Notes: generated by a model from the letters alone, not told the origin. A stretch of DNA of 64,000 nucleotides from JAAYZB01 sp035379945 (GCA_035379945.1 DAOSWG010000004.1:1-64000); one strand, 5' to 3'. Positions 43,290-52,170 are shown, counted from the first letter of the stretch. Made by a program: numbers and translations.

Positions 43290-43318
43290 AAATAAAACCA
43301 TCCGGAAATTCCGGATGG
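43290..43318 (-). terminator. Terminator of the epimerase-like gene
   Basis: CCATCCGGA / TCCGGATGG 9-bp stem with a 3-nt loop followed by TTTTATTTTT on the minus strand, 6 nt past the stop. Confidence 0.85.
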
Positions 43319-43324
43319 CTTGTT

Positions 43325-44344
43325 TCAATTGGCAATGATTTTCTTTTTGAATTTTTTACCCTTTTTCTCCACAAAATTATCTTTGACAAAATCGATGGAA
43401 TCCTTTATCGATTCATCGATTCCGCGTACGGTGTATCCGAGTTCCTGTTTTGCTTTCTCGTTGGAGAAGGCGTAATTCGACCGTAACACGACAATAGAAT
43501 AATGAGTGAAAAGCGGTTTTTGTCTCAAAACGATGTAATAGAATTCGGCCAAATAACTGACGGCCAGAAGAAACCAGGCGGCAACTTTTGTCTTGATCGG
43601 CTTCCTCCCAATATAATTGGTCGTTTTATCCAATAGTTCTTTGACGGTTATTTCGTTACCTGTCAGCAAATATGTTTCATGGTCTTTCCCTTTTTCCATC
43701 GCCTGCCTGATTCCGTTGGCGACGTCCCTGACATCGACAAAATTGTATCCGCCTTTGACATATGCCGTCAGATGTCCTAAAAGGATATCGACAAACATCT
43801 GACTGATGTTGGAACGCTGGTAATCGTACGGCCCGATCACTCCTGAAGGCATGACGACGATCACCTTTGTGTTTCCCGAATAATGGGTCATGACGTAGTC
43901 TGAGGCTTTGGCTTTGCTTTTTCCGTATAATCCATGCACTCTGGCAGGATCAAAAATCTTGGTTTCTGTGATGGTTTCTCCAAAAGGTTTTTCTTCGATC
44001 GCGTGGACACTGGAGGTATATACAAACTTGCCGATGTTGTTGACAACGCAGGCGTCGAATACGTTTTTCGTTCCCATGAAATTGACTGCCATTAGGGTTT
44101 TCTTTTTGCCAGAACCGATTTCCACAATGCCGGCCAAATGGAATACGACATCATATCCCTTGACTAGATCGAACATGGAATCGCGGTCCAGAACGTTACC
44201 TTCCACAATGTCGCAATAAGGTTCGATCATCCGGACGGAGTCCTTGGGCAAAACCAAGGCTGTCACCTGATAATGGTTTTCATACAGGTTTTTAACCAGA
44301 ACGTTTCCGATGTGTCCGGTCGCTCCGGTAACGAGGCATTTCAT
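43325..44344 (-). CDS. NAD-dependent epimerase/dehydratase family protein (extended SDR)
   Basis: 339 residues from the ATG at 44344; nine more codons are open upstream. The N-terminus carries the Rossmann motif VTGATGHIGNVL. Further SDR features are VVFHLAGIVEIG, the serine motif FVYTSSVHAIEE, and the catalytic YGKSKAKASDYV (Tyr-x-x-x-Lys). It resembles extended SDRs such as dihydroflavonol reductase-like and 3-beta-hydroxysteroid-type enzymes. The substrate is unknown. A hydrophobic segment near residue 250 is typical of that subgroup. Lies alone between terminators. Confidence 0.85.
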   Translation of the reverse strand: MKCLVTGATGHIGNVLVKNLYENHYQVTALVLPKDSVRMIEPYCDIVEGNVLDRDSMFDLVKGYDVVFHLAGIVEIGSGKKKTLMAVNFMGTKNVFDACVVNNIGKFVYTSSVHAIEEKPFGETITETKIFDPARVHGLYGKSKAKASDYVMTHYSGNTKVIVVMPSGVIGPYDYQRSNISQMFVDILLGHLTAYVKGGYNFVDVRDVANGIRQAMEKGKDHETYLLTGNEITVKELLDKTTNYIGRKPIKTKVAAWFLLAVSYLAEFYYIVLRQKPLFTHYSIVVLRSNYAFSNEKAKQELGYTVRGIDESIKDSIDFVKDNFVEKKGKKFKKKIIAN

Positions 44345-44437
44345 GATATCATCTTCTTTCTCCAAACACATTATAACCTGGTTTTGTGAAAATAAATTGA
44401 TGTTTACTAATAAAAATAGATTTTTTTAAACATTACA

Positions 44438-44464
44438 TAAAAAAAGCCCCGCTTCAAGCGGGGC
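44438..44464 (-). terminator. Terminator of the pnt operon
   Basis: GCCCCGCTT / AAGCGGGGC 9-bp stem with a 1-nt apparent loop (so the inner pairs will open) followed by TTTTTTTT on the minus strand, 11 nt past the pntB stop. Confidence 0.9.
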
Positions 44465-44475
44465 AATAAATCATT

Positions 44476-45897
44476 TTATAATTTGTTAAGAAAATCTTTG
44501 AGTGTCTCCGAAGCGTTTCCAAGAAAAAGATATAAACCATCTTTGCGAGAATATAAGGGGTTCTCGACGCCTGAATATCCCGGTTTCAAATCATAATTGA
44601 AAACAAATACGTTCGGGCACTGGTCAACATTAAGTATCGGCATCCCGTAAATCGGAGTCCCTTCCGCTTCTCTCGCGGCCGGGTTCATGACATCATTGGC
44701 GCCAATTACAACGGCCAGATCCGCAGTTTTAAAGTCATCGTTCAAGCTATCCATTTCATATAGATCGTCATAATCCACATCGGCTTCCGCCAAAAGCACA
44801 TTCATGTGCCCCGGCATTCTTCCTGCCACCGGATGGATGGCATATCTTACTCTTGCATTGTTATCTCTGAAATAATCCGCCAGTTGCTTAACAAGGTGTT
44901 GAGCCTGGGCAATAGCCATTCCGTACCCCGGAACAATGATGACATCTTTGGCGGTTTTGGCCAAAGAGACCGGATCCAACGTTTCTTTTTCCTCGACTTT
45001 TTCTTTATCTGGTTCAGGGGTTTTTTCAACATTTTGTTTGACTTGCGGTGTATGCTTAGCACCTCCGAACAAGATATCGAACAATTTTCTGTTCATGGCT
45101 TTGCACATGATTTGTGTCAAAAGCAAGCCAGATGCGCCGACAATTCCGCCGACCGCAACTAGCAAAGCATCTCCGATAGCCAAGCCGGATATTGACGCGG
45201 CGACTCCTGATAGGCTATTCAAAAGAGATATGGTAATCGGCATATCCGCTCCGCCTACGCCAAGCGCGAAGATCAGTCCGAATCCGGTTGATACCGCAAA
45301 AGATATGATCGCTACTATAATTGGATCGACAGATGAGAAAAACGATAGCATAATCCCAAACACGCATCCAGCAAACAAAGCAATAAGCCATATTTTGTGC
45401 ATTGGCAGTGTTATTTGCTTTTGCGGCAAAACACGATGTAATTTGCCTGCGGCGACCAAACTGCCGAAAAATGTTATGATACCAATTTCAAATGCGATGG
45501 TCGCAACTATCCTGCTGAATGAATCGGCTCCGGAGCCGATGCCAAATAAAGCGTATCCTCCGACAATTGCCGATGCCAAACCGCCAAAACCATTAAACAA
45601 AGCAATCATCTGTGGCATTTCGATCATTTTAACTCTAAATGCCAGAATAAGTCCGATAATCAATCCGACAGCCAGACACACATACAATATCCAAACTGGC
45701 AAGATGGCATTTTTGACAAGCGTCAAAATGATGGCCAACGCCATTGCTACAGCGCTGATACGATTTCCGGTTTTCGCTTTTTCAACCTTGCTCATAAGAT
45801 AGATCCCGAACAATACGGCTAACACCAGAACGCCAACCAAAACGTAATATAATGTATTGGAGAAAGCTTCCAATCCCAATGCAAGCGTCCTATTCAT
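44476..45897 (-). CDS. pntB: NAD(P) transhydrogenase subunit beta
   Basis: 473 residues. Eight or nine membrane helices (about 15-265) form domain II. After an acidic Pro/Glu/Lys linker (about 270-310) domain III binds NADP: VIVPGYGMAIAQAQH and RYAIHPVAGRMPGHMNVLLAEA are diagnostic. With PntA1 and PntA2 it couples proton entry to reduction of NADP by NADH. It overlaps pntA2 by 8 nt. Confidence 0.95.
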   Translation of the reverse strand: MNRTLALGLEAFSNTLYYVLVGVLVLAVLFGIYLMSKVEKAKTGNRISAVAMALAIILTLVKNAILPVWILYVCLAVGLIIGLILAFRVKMIEMPQMIALFNGFGGLASAIVGGYALFGIGSGADSFSRIVATIAFEIGIITFFGSLVAAGKLHRVLPQKQITLPMHKIWLIALFAGCVFGIMLSFFSSVDPIIVAIISFAVSTGFGLIFALGVGGADMPITISLLNSLSGVAASISGLAIGDALLVAVGGIVGASGLLLTQIMCKAMNRKLFDILFGGAKHTPQVKQNVEKTPEPDKEKVEEKETLDPVSLAKTAKDVIIVPGYGMAIAQAQHLVKQLADYFRDNNARVRYAIHPVAGRMPGHMNVLLAEADVDYDDLYEMDSLNDDFKTADLAVVIGANDVMNPAAREAEGTPIYGMPILNVDQCPNVFVFNYDLKPGYSGVENPLYSRKDGLYLFLGNASETLKDFLNKL

Positions 45898-46198
45898 GGT
45901 GTTTCTCCTTACGGGAAAACATTTTCAACATCCTGTCGGTGACAGTAAAACCACCAACGACATTGATCATGGAGGCGATGATGGCAAGCCCACCCAAAAA
46001 GCCGGATAAGATCGGATTCTGTCCGGAAATTGCGACTGATGTCGCCACTAAAGCTCCCAAAACGGTTATGCCGGACAAAGCGTTCATGCCGGACATAAGC
46101 GGCGTATGAAGAAGCGAAGGTACGTTATTTATCAAAAAGTATCCTATGACGGTAGACGCCGCGAAAACGCCAAGTAAAATGGCTTGGAGAAGCGTCAT
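45890..46198 (-). CDS. pntA2: NAD(P) transhydrogenase subunit alpha, part 2
   Basis: 102 residues with three or four membrane helices, corresponding to the membrane segment of PntA that is a separate gene in many bacteria. HTPLMSGMNALSGITVLGAL is characteristic. It starts 6 nt after pntA1. Confidence 0.93.
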   Translation of the reverse strand: MTLLQAILLGVFAASTVIGYFLINNVPSLLHTPLMSGMNALSGITVLGALVATSVAISGQNPILSGFLGGLAIIASMINVVGGFTVTDRMLKMFSRKEKHHE

Positions 46199-46204
46199 CG
46201 TTCG

Positions 46205-47371
46205 TCAGTTGGCCTGGGCCATCGCTTCGATGGTCCCGGCATGCACCAATTTTCCTTCGTGACAAACCAAAATCGATTTGACTATCTCATCATCTTCATT
46301 AAGATTGAATTTGCCATTCGGTGCTAAATATTTGAAAAGATTGTAAATGTTGTTTGCAAACATCCAAGTCGAACTTGTTGGCAACATTCCCGGAATGTTT
46401 TTGCATCCTTCGATGACGACTCCGTGTTTGATTTCTCTTTCTCCCGGAGTTGTAATCGAGCAGTTTCCGCCCTGATCAATCGAGATATCAACAATGCAGG
46501 AACCGGGCTTCATGGATTTTACCATTTCTTCATCCAAAAGGATCGGTGCACGTTTTCCCATCAACAAAGCGGAAAGGAACACTATGTCGGCTTTTGATAC
46601 GGCTTCTTTCAAATTGCCTCTCTCGGCATCTAGCCATTTTTCAGAAAGGGTATTTGCGTGTTTTCCATCGGGATCAACAGCGATATCAGTCGGCACTCCC
46701 GTTTCGACTATCTTGGCACCCAAGGATTTGGCTTGTTCGTTTGCTTCCGGGCGAATATCGGCGGAGTAAACTACGGCACCGAGCGATTTTGCTGTGGCAA
46801 GGGCTCTTAGGCCGGCGACCCCGGTTCCGATAACCAACACGTTGGCTGGTTTGATCATTCCAACAGCAGATCCGATCATCGGCATGAATTTGGAGATACA
46901 GTCAGCGGCCATGATTATGCCTTTGTATCCGGCGCATGTACTCATCGAGGACAAAGCATCCATTGATTGCGCCCTACTGATTCTGGGGATTCCGTCCAAT
47001 GTCAAACCGATAACCCCGGCGGCGGTAAGGTTGCGAACCATTTCGTGATTCACTGGAGAAGCCGGATGAATGAATGTGATAAGAACTTGTCCCGGGTGCA
47101 TCATTTCCACTTCATGCATACCCAATGCCGCATTGTACTGCGGTTCTTTAACTTTTAGGATCACGTCGGATTTCGCATATATTTCGCGAGGATCCCCCAC
47201 CATGACGGCGCCAGCGGCCTCGTATTCAGGGTCGTGGAAGAAAGCTCCATTACCGGCAGAATTCTGAACCAATACCTTGTGCCCGTCGGCAACCATTTTG
47301 CGGACGGTTTCCGGAGTTGATGAAACGCGATTCTCTCCATGCATTATTTCTTTCGGAATACCAACAATCAT
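46205..47371 (-). CDS. pntA1: NAD(P) transhydrogenase subunit alpha, part 1
   Basis: 388 residues from the ATG at 47371, which has GGGAGG 8 nt upstream; the 64 open codons before it cover the promoter and terminator. The alanine-dehydrogenase/PntA fold shows IVGIPKEIMHGENRVSSTPE at the start, the NAD motif VLVIGTGVAGLRALATAKSLGA, and RAQSMDALSSMS. It is the soluble NADH-binding domain I. Confidence 0.95.
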   Translation of the reverse strand: MIVGIPKEIMHGENRVSSTPETVRKMVADGHKVLVQNSAGNGAFFHDPEYEAAGAVMVGDPREIYAKSDVILKVKEPQYNAALGMHEVEMMHPGQVLITFIHPASPVNHEMVRNLTAAGVIGLTLDGIPRISRAQSMDALSSMSTCAGYKGIIMAADCISKFMPMIGSAVGMIKPANVLVIGTGVAGLRALATAKSLGAVVYSADIRPEANEQAKSLGAKIVETGVPTDIAVDPDGKHANTLSEKWLDAERGNLKEAVSKADIVFLSALLMGKRAPILLDEEMVKSMKPGSCIVDISIDQGGNCSITTPGEREIKHGVVIEGCKNIPGMLPTSSTWMFANNIYNLFKYLAPNGKFNLNEDDEIVKSILVCHEGKLVHAGTIEAMAQAN

Positions 47372-47469
47372 AAAAAAAGCCTCCCTGTTTTGTCTTTTCA
47401 AATTTAGTTGCGGCGAATAGAAATACCATCCGATTTTCGCCACAAAAAAAAGTCTTTTCGCACCATAGA

Positions 47470-47498
47470 ATATTAACATAATTGCACAAAAAAAACAA
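47470..47498 (-). promoter_or_regulatory. Promoter of the pnt operon
   Basis: TTGTTT (47493-47498), 17-nt spacer, TAATAT (47470-47475) on the minus strand. The -35 box overlaps the T-run of the upstream terminator. About 95 nt of leader precede pntA1. Confidence 0.55.
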
Positions 47499-47560
47499 GC
47501 GTTTTCATACGGCAACCCATGCCTTTTTATTTTCATGGGCGAGTATGCAAAAACGCTTGT
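47488..47560 (-). terminator. Long compound hairpin terminator downstream of the alcohol dehydrogenase
   Basis: Outer stem ACAAGCGTTTT / AAAACGCTTGT (11 bp), then CATAC / GTATG, then an inner CCCATG / CATGGG stem over an A-rich loop, followed by eight T on the minus strand. It starts 43 nt after the alcohol dehydrogenase stop. The stacked helices with an internal loop are more elaborate than a plain terminator. Confidence 0.7.
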
Positions 47561-47602
47561 CATGTCTTTAAAGTCGCAATTGTGGATAAATAGATACTTT
47601 TG

Positions 47603-48778
47603 TCAGCTCTCACACGCTAACAGGTAAATGTTTTTGGCATCATCCAAAGTAAGTTCCTGGAAATTGCCAAACTTTTGTCCGCGGTTTTTCTCGAGTGTGG
47701 CCAAAAGCAACGGGATGTCTTCCTTTTTTACGCCAAGTTCCTGAAAATTAGTTGGCATGCCGATTTTGCGATAAAATGCCTTGAGCGCCTCTATTCCTTG
47801 TAAAGCAACCGACTTCGAATCATTGGTTTCTTTGATTTCGAAAACGTTGATGGCCAGTTTGCGGAAACGCTCGATGTTCGTATCCATCACGTATTTCATG
47901 TAAGCCGGATACATTACCGCAAGACCGGCTCCGTGCGCCACATCATAGAGGGCACTGAGTTCATGCTCGAGAAAATGCGTTGTCCAGTCTTCTTTTTTGC
48001 CGACACCGAGAATTCCGTTATGGGCAATGGTTCCGGCAAAGCAAAGTGTAGCTCTTGCTTCATAGTCTTTGTTGTCTTTTATCATGTTATCGGCGGCCAA
48101 GATGATCTGTCGCAAAACGGCTTCCGACATGGCATCGGTTAAATCGGTACCGGAAGAATTCGTGAAATACCGTTCCATGATGTGCCCCATCATGTCGACC
48201 ACTCCGCACGCCATCTGGTACATCGGTGCGGTATAAGTCAGTTCCGGATCGACAATGGCGAATCGAGGACGATAGAAACGGCTGGTGATGCCTTTTTTCA
48301 GCATTCCTTTTTCCTGGGTTATGACAGCGCTCTGGGAGGCTTCCGATCCAGCAGCCGGGAGTGTCAGAATGACCCCTACCGGCAATGCATCTTTTATCCT
48401 TGCCTTACCTTCGTAAAAATCCCAGAAATCACCGTCATACTTACTGCCAGCGGCGATGGCCTTGGCCGAGTCGATTGCGGATCCGCTACCTACCGCCAAA
48501 ACAAAATCGGCCTTGTTTTGTTTGCATAACTTGATTCCTTCATAAACCAGTCCGCTTCTCGGATTTGGTCTGGCGCCGCCTAGTTCGAAATGTTGGATCT
48601 TATTCTCGTCAAGCGTGGCTATAACCCGATCCAGCAAACCACTTCTTACAACTGACCCGCCGCCGTAGTGGATGAACACATTGGTAGCGCCCTGTTGCTT
48701 TAGTAATTCGCCGACTTCGTTTTCCGATTGTTTTCCGAAGACGATCTCGGTAGGACTGTAAAAACGGAAATTTTCCAT
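47603..48778 (-). CDS. Iron-containing alcohol dehydrogenase (YugJ/BDH type)
   Basis: 391 residues from the ATG at 48778 (AGAGGTG, about 5 nt). The open frame extends much further upstream, but that part is antisense to the divergent gene. Family III ADH features: NAD-binding LAVGSGSAIDSAKAIAAG, TLPAAGSEASQSAV, metal-ligand regions GVVDMMGHIMERYF and YDVAHGAGLAVMYPAYMKYV. It is closest to NAD(P)H-dependent butanol dehydrogenases, reducing aldehydes to alcohols. Own extended -10 promoter. Confidence 0.93.
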   Translation of the reverse strand: MENFRFYSPTEIVFGKQSENEVGELLKQQGATNVFIHYGGGSVVRSGLLDRVIATLDENKIQHFELGGARPNPRSGLVYEGIKLCKQNKADFVLAVGSGSAIDSAKAIAAGSKYDGDFWDFYEGKARIKDALPVGVILTLPAAGSEASQSAVITQEKGMLKKGITSRFYRPRFAIVDPELTYTAPMYQMACGVVDMMGHIMERYFTNSSGTDLTDAMSEAVLRQIILAADNMIKDNKDYEARATLCFAGTIAHNGILGVGKKEDWTTHFLEHELSALYDVAHGAGLAVMYPAYMKYVMDTNIERFRKLAINVFEIKETNDSKSVALQGIEALKAFYRKIGMPTNFQELGVKKEDIPLLLATLEKNRGQKFGNFQELTLDDAKNIYLLACES

Positions 48779-48806
48779 CAAACAAACACCTCTTTCTTTC
48801 AAACAA

Positions 48807-48815
48807 ATTATACCA
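48807..48815 (-). promoter_or_regulatory. Extended -10 promoter of the alcohol dehydrogenase gene
   Basis: Minus strand TGG-TATAAT (TGNTATAAT); no recognisable -35. About 30 nt upstream of the start codon. Confidence 0.55.
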
Positions 48816-48864
48816 CATCGGGCTTTGTTCGGGGCCAAAGATGCTCGCCTTTTGGCCGGTATGA

Positions 48865-48873
48865 TGATATAAT
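48865..48873 (+). promoter_or_regulatory. Extended -10 promoter of the glycerophosphodiesterase gene
   Basis: Plus strand TGA-TATAAT, another TGNTATAAT without a good -35, divergent from the alcohol dehydrogenase promoter. Confidence 0.5.
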
Positions 48874-48904
48874 GATAGGTAGTCTGCTTATGAGGAGGCA
48901 AATG

Positions 48905-49636
48905 ATGAGAGACACGGAATGGATTAAAACCGGGTTGTTCGCCCATCGGGGTTTGCATAGCGAGGACGGTAAAATACCGGAAAATTCCATGGCGGCATTC
49001 CGCCTGGCAATCGAAAAAGGATATGGCTTGGAAATGGATCTGAATGTTTTGAAAGACGGAACTGTGGTTGTTTTTCACGACAAAACCTTTAAAAGAATGT
49101 GCGGTGATGACCGCAAATTGTTCGATGTCACTTTGGAAGAAGCCCGGAAACTGAGACTGAACGATGCCGACGAAACAATTCCCACATTGACGGAATTTCT
49201 GAAAATGGTCGATGGGAGAGTCCCGCTTCTTATCGAATTCAAATATCACGGAAGTATCGAATTGCTTTGTGCCAAAGCCATGGAAATCCTGAAGGACTAC
49301 AAAGGTGTGTGGGCAATGCATTCTTTCCATCCGCAGGTGTTACTGTGGTTCAGAAAAAACCATCCGGAAATCCTGCGCGGTGTGATAGCGGAATATTTCC
49401 TAGAAGAAACCGACATGAAAAAAATCACCAAATTCATCATGAAACGCATGCTCCTCAATGCTTTCACCCGGCCAGACTTCATCAATTACAACCTACGAGA
49501 CATGCCCAATCGTTTTTTAAATCGGGCCAAAAAACGGGGACTGACTGTCATTGGATATAAAGCCAGAACCATGGAGGAATTTGCGTTTGTCAAAAAATAT
49601 TACGACAACGCCGTATTCGAATTCATCGAACCATAA
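48905..49636 (+). CDS. Glycerophosphodiester phosphodiesterase
   Basis: 243 residues from the second of two adjacent ATGs (GAGGAGG with 6-nt spacing). GDPD core: FAHRGLHSEDGKIPENSMAAF (catalytic His-Arg and Glu-Asn), YGLEMDLNVLKDGTVVVFHD (Glu, Asp and second catalytic His), and LLIEFKYHG. It hydrolyses deacylated phospholipids to glycerol-3-phosphate and an alcohol. No signal peptide, so cytoplasmic. Single-gene unit with a strong terminator. Confidence 0.92.
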   Translation: MRDTEWIKTGLFAHRGLHSEDGKIPENSMAAFRLAIEKGYGLEMDLNVLKDGTVVVFHDKTFKRMCGDDRKLFDVTLEEARKLRLNDADETIPTLTEFLKMVDGRVPLLIEFKYHGSIELLCAKAMEILKDYKGVWAMHSFHPQVLLWFRKNHPEILRGVIAEYFLEETDMKKITKFIMKRMLLNAFTRPDFINYNLRDMPNRFLNRAKKRGLTVIGYKARTMEEFAFVKKYYDNAVFEFIEP

Positions 49637-49644
49637 AACCATAT

Positions 49645-49677
49645 AAAAGGACGCCTAAACAAATGGCGTCCTTTTTT
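49645..49677 (+). terminator. Bidirectional terminator between convergent genes
   Basis: AAAAGGACGCC / GGCGTCCTTTT 11-bp stem with a 9-nt loop, T-runs on both strands; serves the glycerophosphodiesterase and the convergent MFS gene. Confidence 0.9.
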
Positions 49678-49695
49678 CTGATTTCAATCAAAAAA

Positions 49696-51510
49696 TCAGT
49701 CCATATCTACATCAAAGTTTTCGATCACGGAATCTTTCTTGACCGCCTTGGCGTCTCCATGTTTGACGAACATCATCGTGATGAAGGCAGATGCGACAAA
49801 TAAAGCTCCGTATGGGAATAAGGCAATCCGGCCGATTTTGTCCATCAGGAATCCCGAGAAAATCGGGGTGATGATCTGAGCGGCCATCGAGAAGGTGTAA
49901 TAATATCCAGTATATTTTCCGACATTGGAATTTTTAGACAGTTCCACAACCATCGGATAGGAGTTGACATTGATTGTCGCCCAACCTATGCCGGTGAGTC
50001 CGAAAATGATATACATGATCCACGAGGAATCCTTTGTAAGGAAAGCCGCCGATCCAAAGCACAAAGTCAGAATAACTATACCGATCATAATGGTTTTTCT
50101 TCGCCCGATCTTCGTAGCAATAATCCCGATCGGAATAAATGATATCAACGCCGTGGCGTATGCAATCATGAGCGGTAATGAATAACCAAGTTCAAGAACT
50201 TTAGGCGCATAATCGGAGAATTTGCTCGTAACGGCATTATAACCAATAAACCATAGAAATACGGAGAAAAGAATGAGATAAAGCGATTTCTTTTTCTCTG
50301 CCGACAATTCTTCGACAGTTTCGCCGACTTCCTTGGCTTCCTCTTCCTCAGTCAGACCATAACGGCGTTCTTCTTCCTCTTTTTCCCTGACCAGTTTGGG
50401 CTCCCTGACTTTCCATAGGAATATTCCCAGAAAAATAAGCATCAGGATACCAACTGATACAAAGGCGAGAGTGTAATGCACGAAAGATAGATTGTCCATG
50501 GCGTATATCTTGAGCAAGATGAGAATCAACAAGCCACCAAGAGTTCCCATCAGATTGATTATGGCGTTCGCCTTGCTTCTAAGCGGTTTGATTGTGACAT
50601 CCGGCATCAAGGCTACAGCCGGTGATCTGAATGTGGACATGGCTACGAGTGCTACGAAAAGCACAAGCATGAAAACAACGAAGTTCGTCGGATTCGATGC
50701 GGTTAACTGCCAGGCTCTGGTACTTAGATAATTGTAATACAGGTCGTTGATGTCATTGACATCGAAACTGCTGAGACCATCGGGATTGTCGATCAGGATC
50801 TGAAGCATCGGGTCTAAAATCTTGGTTTTCCATGAATCGAATTGTTCCCGGGTGATTCCGTCGTCCTGTAAGGCGGCGAAACGTTCCTGGTACATGGAAG
50901 TAATGACATCGTTCCAATGCCAAATCTGAGTACTGAAATAAGTGTAATACAAACTGTTCAGACTATCGATGGAATCTTCGTCCAAAGTGCCGGTGGCATC
51001 ATCAAGAATAGCTTGCATCTTGTCATAGGTGCCGGTTTTCCATTTGTCATACTGGCTCTGGGTTATGTTTTCCTCGGCGAGTGCGGCGTCCCTTTCCGCA
51101 AGCATGTCGGAAAGGGCAGTTTCCCAATCCGATACTTCCGTAAGTTCGGTTGTTTTCAAGGAACTGTAATCTTCGATAATCGTTGTTTCCGTCTGGATTT
51201 TCGTGGTCTGGTAATTATCCACAAACGACATTCCCATGAAAGCAAACGCCGCGATGACAGTACCGACGATAATGAAGGGTGTACGGCGCCCCAGTTTGGA
51301 GTTTTTCCTGTCGGACAAGGCTCCGAATAAAGGCAACAGGAACAAAGCCAGGACGTTGTCTAAAGCCATGACAGCTCCGGACCATGTCTGGTTCAAACCG
51401 AATTTGTCGATCAGGATTTTGGCGATGATGTTATCATAGGCTTGCCAAAACATCGAAATTAGGAAAAAAGCCAACCCGACCGCAAATATCTTTTTATAAT
51501 TGAGTTTCAT
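49696..51510 (-). CDS. MFS transporter with duplicated extracellular insert
   Basis: 604 residues, about 170 more than a usual MFS protein. Helices 1-3 lie at about 8-30, 43-63 and 78-96, with the MFS motif A (GALSDRKNSKLGRR) between helices 2 and 3. Residues about 98-276, in the exterior loop before helix 4, hold two tandem 70-residue repeats (129-198 and 199-268; 28 identities, no gaps). Helix 4 starts at FVVFMLVLF and is followed by eight more helices, with a charged cytoplasmic loop near 400. Closest in feel to sugar transporters of the GPH/SLC45 type; substrate unknown. Confidence 0.85.
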   Translation of the reverse strand: MKLNYKKIFAVGLAFFLISMFWQAYDNIIAKILIDKFGLNQTWSGAVMALDNVLALFLLPLFGALSDRKNSKLGRRTPFIIVGTVIAAFAFMGMSFVDNYQTTKIQTETTIIEDYSSLKTTELTEVSDWETALSDMLAERDAALAEENITQSQYDKWKTGTYDKMQAILDDATGTLDEDSIDSLNSLYYTYFSTQIWHWNDVITSMYQERFAALQDDGITREQFDSWKTKILDPMLQILIDNPDGLSSFDVNDINDLYYNYLSTRAWQLTASNPTNFVVFMLVLFVALVAMSTFRSPAVALMPDVTIKPLRSKANAIINLMGTLGGLLILILLKIYAMDNLSFVHYTLAFVSVGILMLIFLGIFLWKVREPKLVREKEEEERRYGLTEEEEAKEVGETVEELSAEKKKSLYLILFSVFLWFIGYNAVTSKFSDYAPKVLELGYSLPLMIAYATALISFIPIGIIATKIGRRKTIMIGIVILTLCFGSAAFLTKDSSWIMYIIFGLTGIGWATINVNSYPMVVELSKNSNVGKYTGYYYTFSMAAQIITPIFSGFLMDKIGRIALFPYGALFVASAFITMMFVKHGDAKAVKKDSVIENFDVDMD

Positions 51511-51549
51511 TGTTCACCTCTGTTTTTATTATTTTTCATATGTGGGACT

Positions 51550-51558
51550 ATTATACCA
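51550..51558 (-). promoter_or_regulatory. Extended -10 promoter of the MFS gene
   Basis: Minus strand TGG-TATAAT; no clear -35. About 40 nt upstream of the start, which has AGAGGTG. Confidence 0.55.
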
Positions 51559-51588
51559 TAAATGGCCCCGCAAATGGCAAAAAGCAAT

Positions 51589-51616
51589 AAAAAAGTGGAA
51601 TCAGATTCCACTTTTT
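51589..51616 (-). terminator. Terminator of the PH-like protein gene
   Basis: AAAAAGTGGAATC / GATTCCACTTTTT stem with a 1-nt apparent loop followed by T-rich sequence on the minus strand, about 17 nt past the stop. Confidence 0.85.
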
Positions 51617-51633
51617 GTTCATATTATGTTTGT

Positions 51634-52170
51634 TCAGTATGATGGATGGATCTTGCTGCCGATATATCTGACGGCCAGTTCGTTGTAATGATTGGCTTCA
51701 AGCGCCAACTTCACGACATTATTGATTCCGGAGGTGATGATAACGGTCAAGGTTTTCGGACCTGCAAACATCATCAACAAGCCTAGCATGACGACCAGTC
51801 CCAAAACAACGTAATTGAGAATATACGAATACGGATAGCTTTGGATGGTTACCATGCCGATGATCGCCATATAGGCAAACGCTAGGGCGGCGACGATCAG
51901 AAAGAATCCGAGAATCCTTACGAAAAGCGAGTGCCGGTGCCGGTCGACATAATACTCGTAGTTGTGGATGGAATTCAAATCAATTTCATTCATCGATTTG
52001 CGATTGACTTTACGTCCGTTGGACATTGATTGTCCGTTGGAATAAATAATCAATCTTTTCGTTGTCAGCATGATTTGGCAAAAGCTTCTTCTCGCCTTCA
52101 GTTTGGGAAAATCCTTGGCGACATTCTCTCCGGGGGCCAGAGTAACATTTTTGGATACGTTGTTTCTCAA
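51634..52170 (-). CDS. PH-like membrane protein of unknown function
   Basis: 178 residues from a TTG at 52170; no in-frame ATG lies nearby. The N-terminal region resembles a bacterial PH-like fold (FCQIMLTTKRLIIYSNGQ; NEIDLNSIHNYEYYV). Two membrane helices follow at about 88-108 and 118-138, and then a second soluble part. No family is recognised with certainty. Downstream of the Mn2+ ATPase but with its own promoter and terminator, so a functional link is not shown. Confidence 0.65.
   Translation of the reverse strand: MRNNVSKNVTLAPGENVAKDFPKLKARRSFCQIMLTTKRLIIYSNGQSMSNGRKVNRKSMNEIDLNSIHNYEYYVDRHRHSLFVRILGFFLIVAALAFAYMAIIGMVTIQSYPYSYILNYVVLGLVVMLGLLMMFAGPKTLTVIITSGINNVVKLALEANHYNELAVRYIGSKIHPSY

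Noticed and set aside
44936..45802. A 288-codon plus-strand frame
   Set aside because: Antisense to pntB; low-complexity Pro/Lys/Ile-rich product, a mirror of a membrane protein.
47372..47563. 64-codon extension of PntA1
   Set aside because: It covers the terminator hairpin and promoter; PntA1 starts at 47371 behind GGGAGG.
48779..49330. N-terminal extension of the alcohol dehydrogenase by 184 codons
   Set aside because: This region is the divergent glycerophosphodiesterase gene on the other strand; the family start and a good ribosome binding site lie at 48778.
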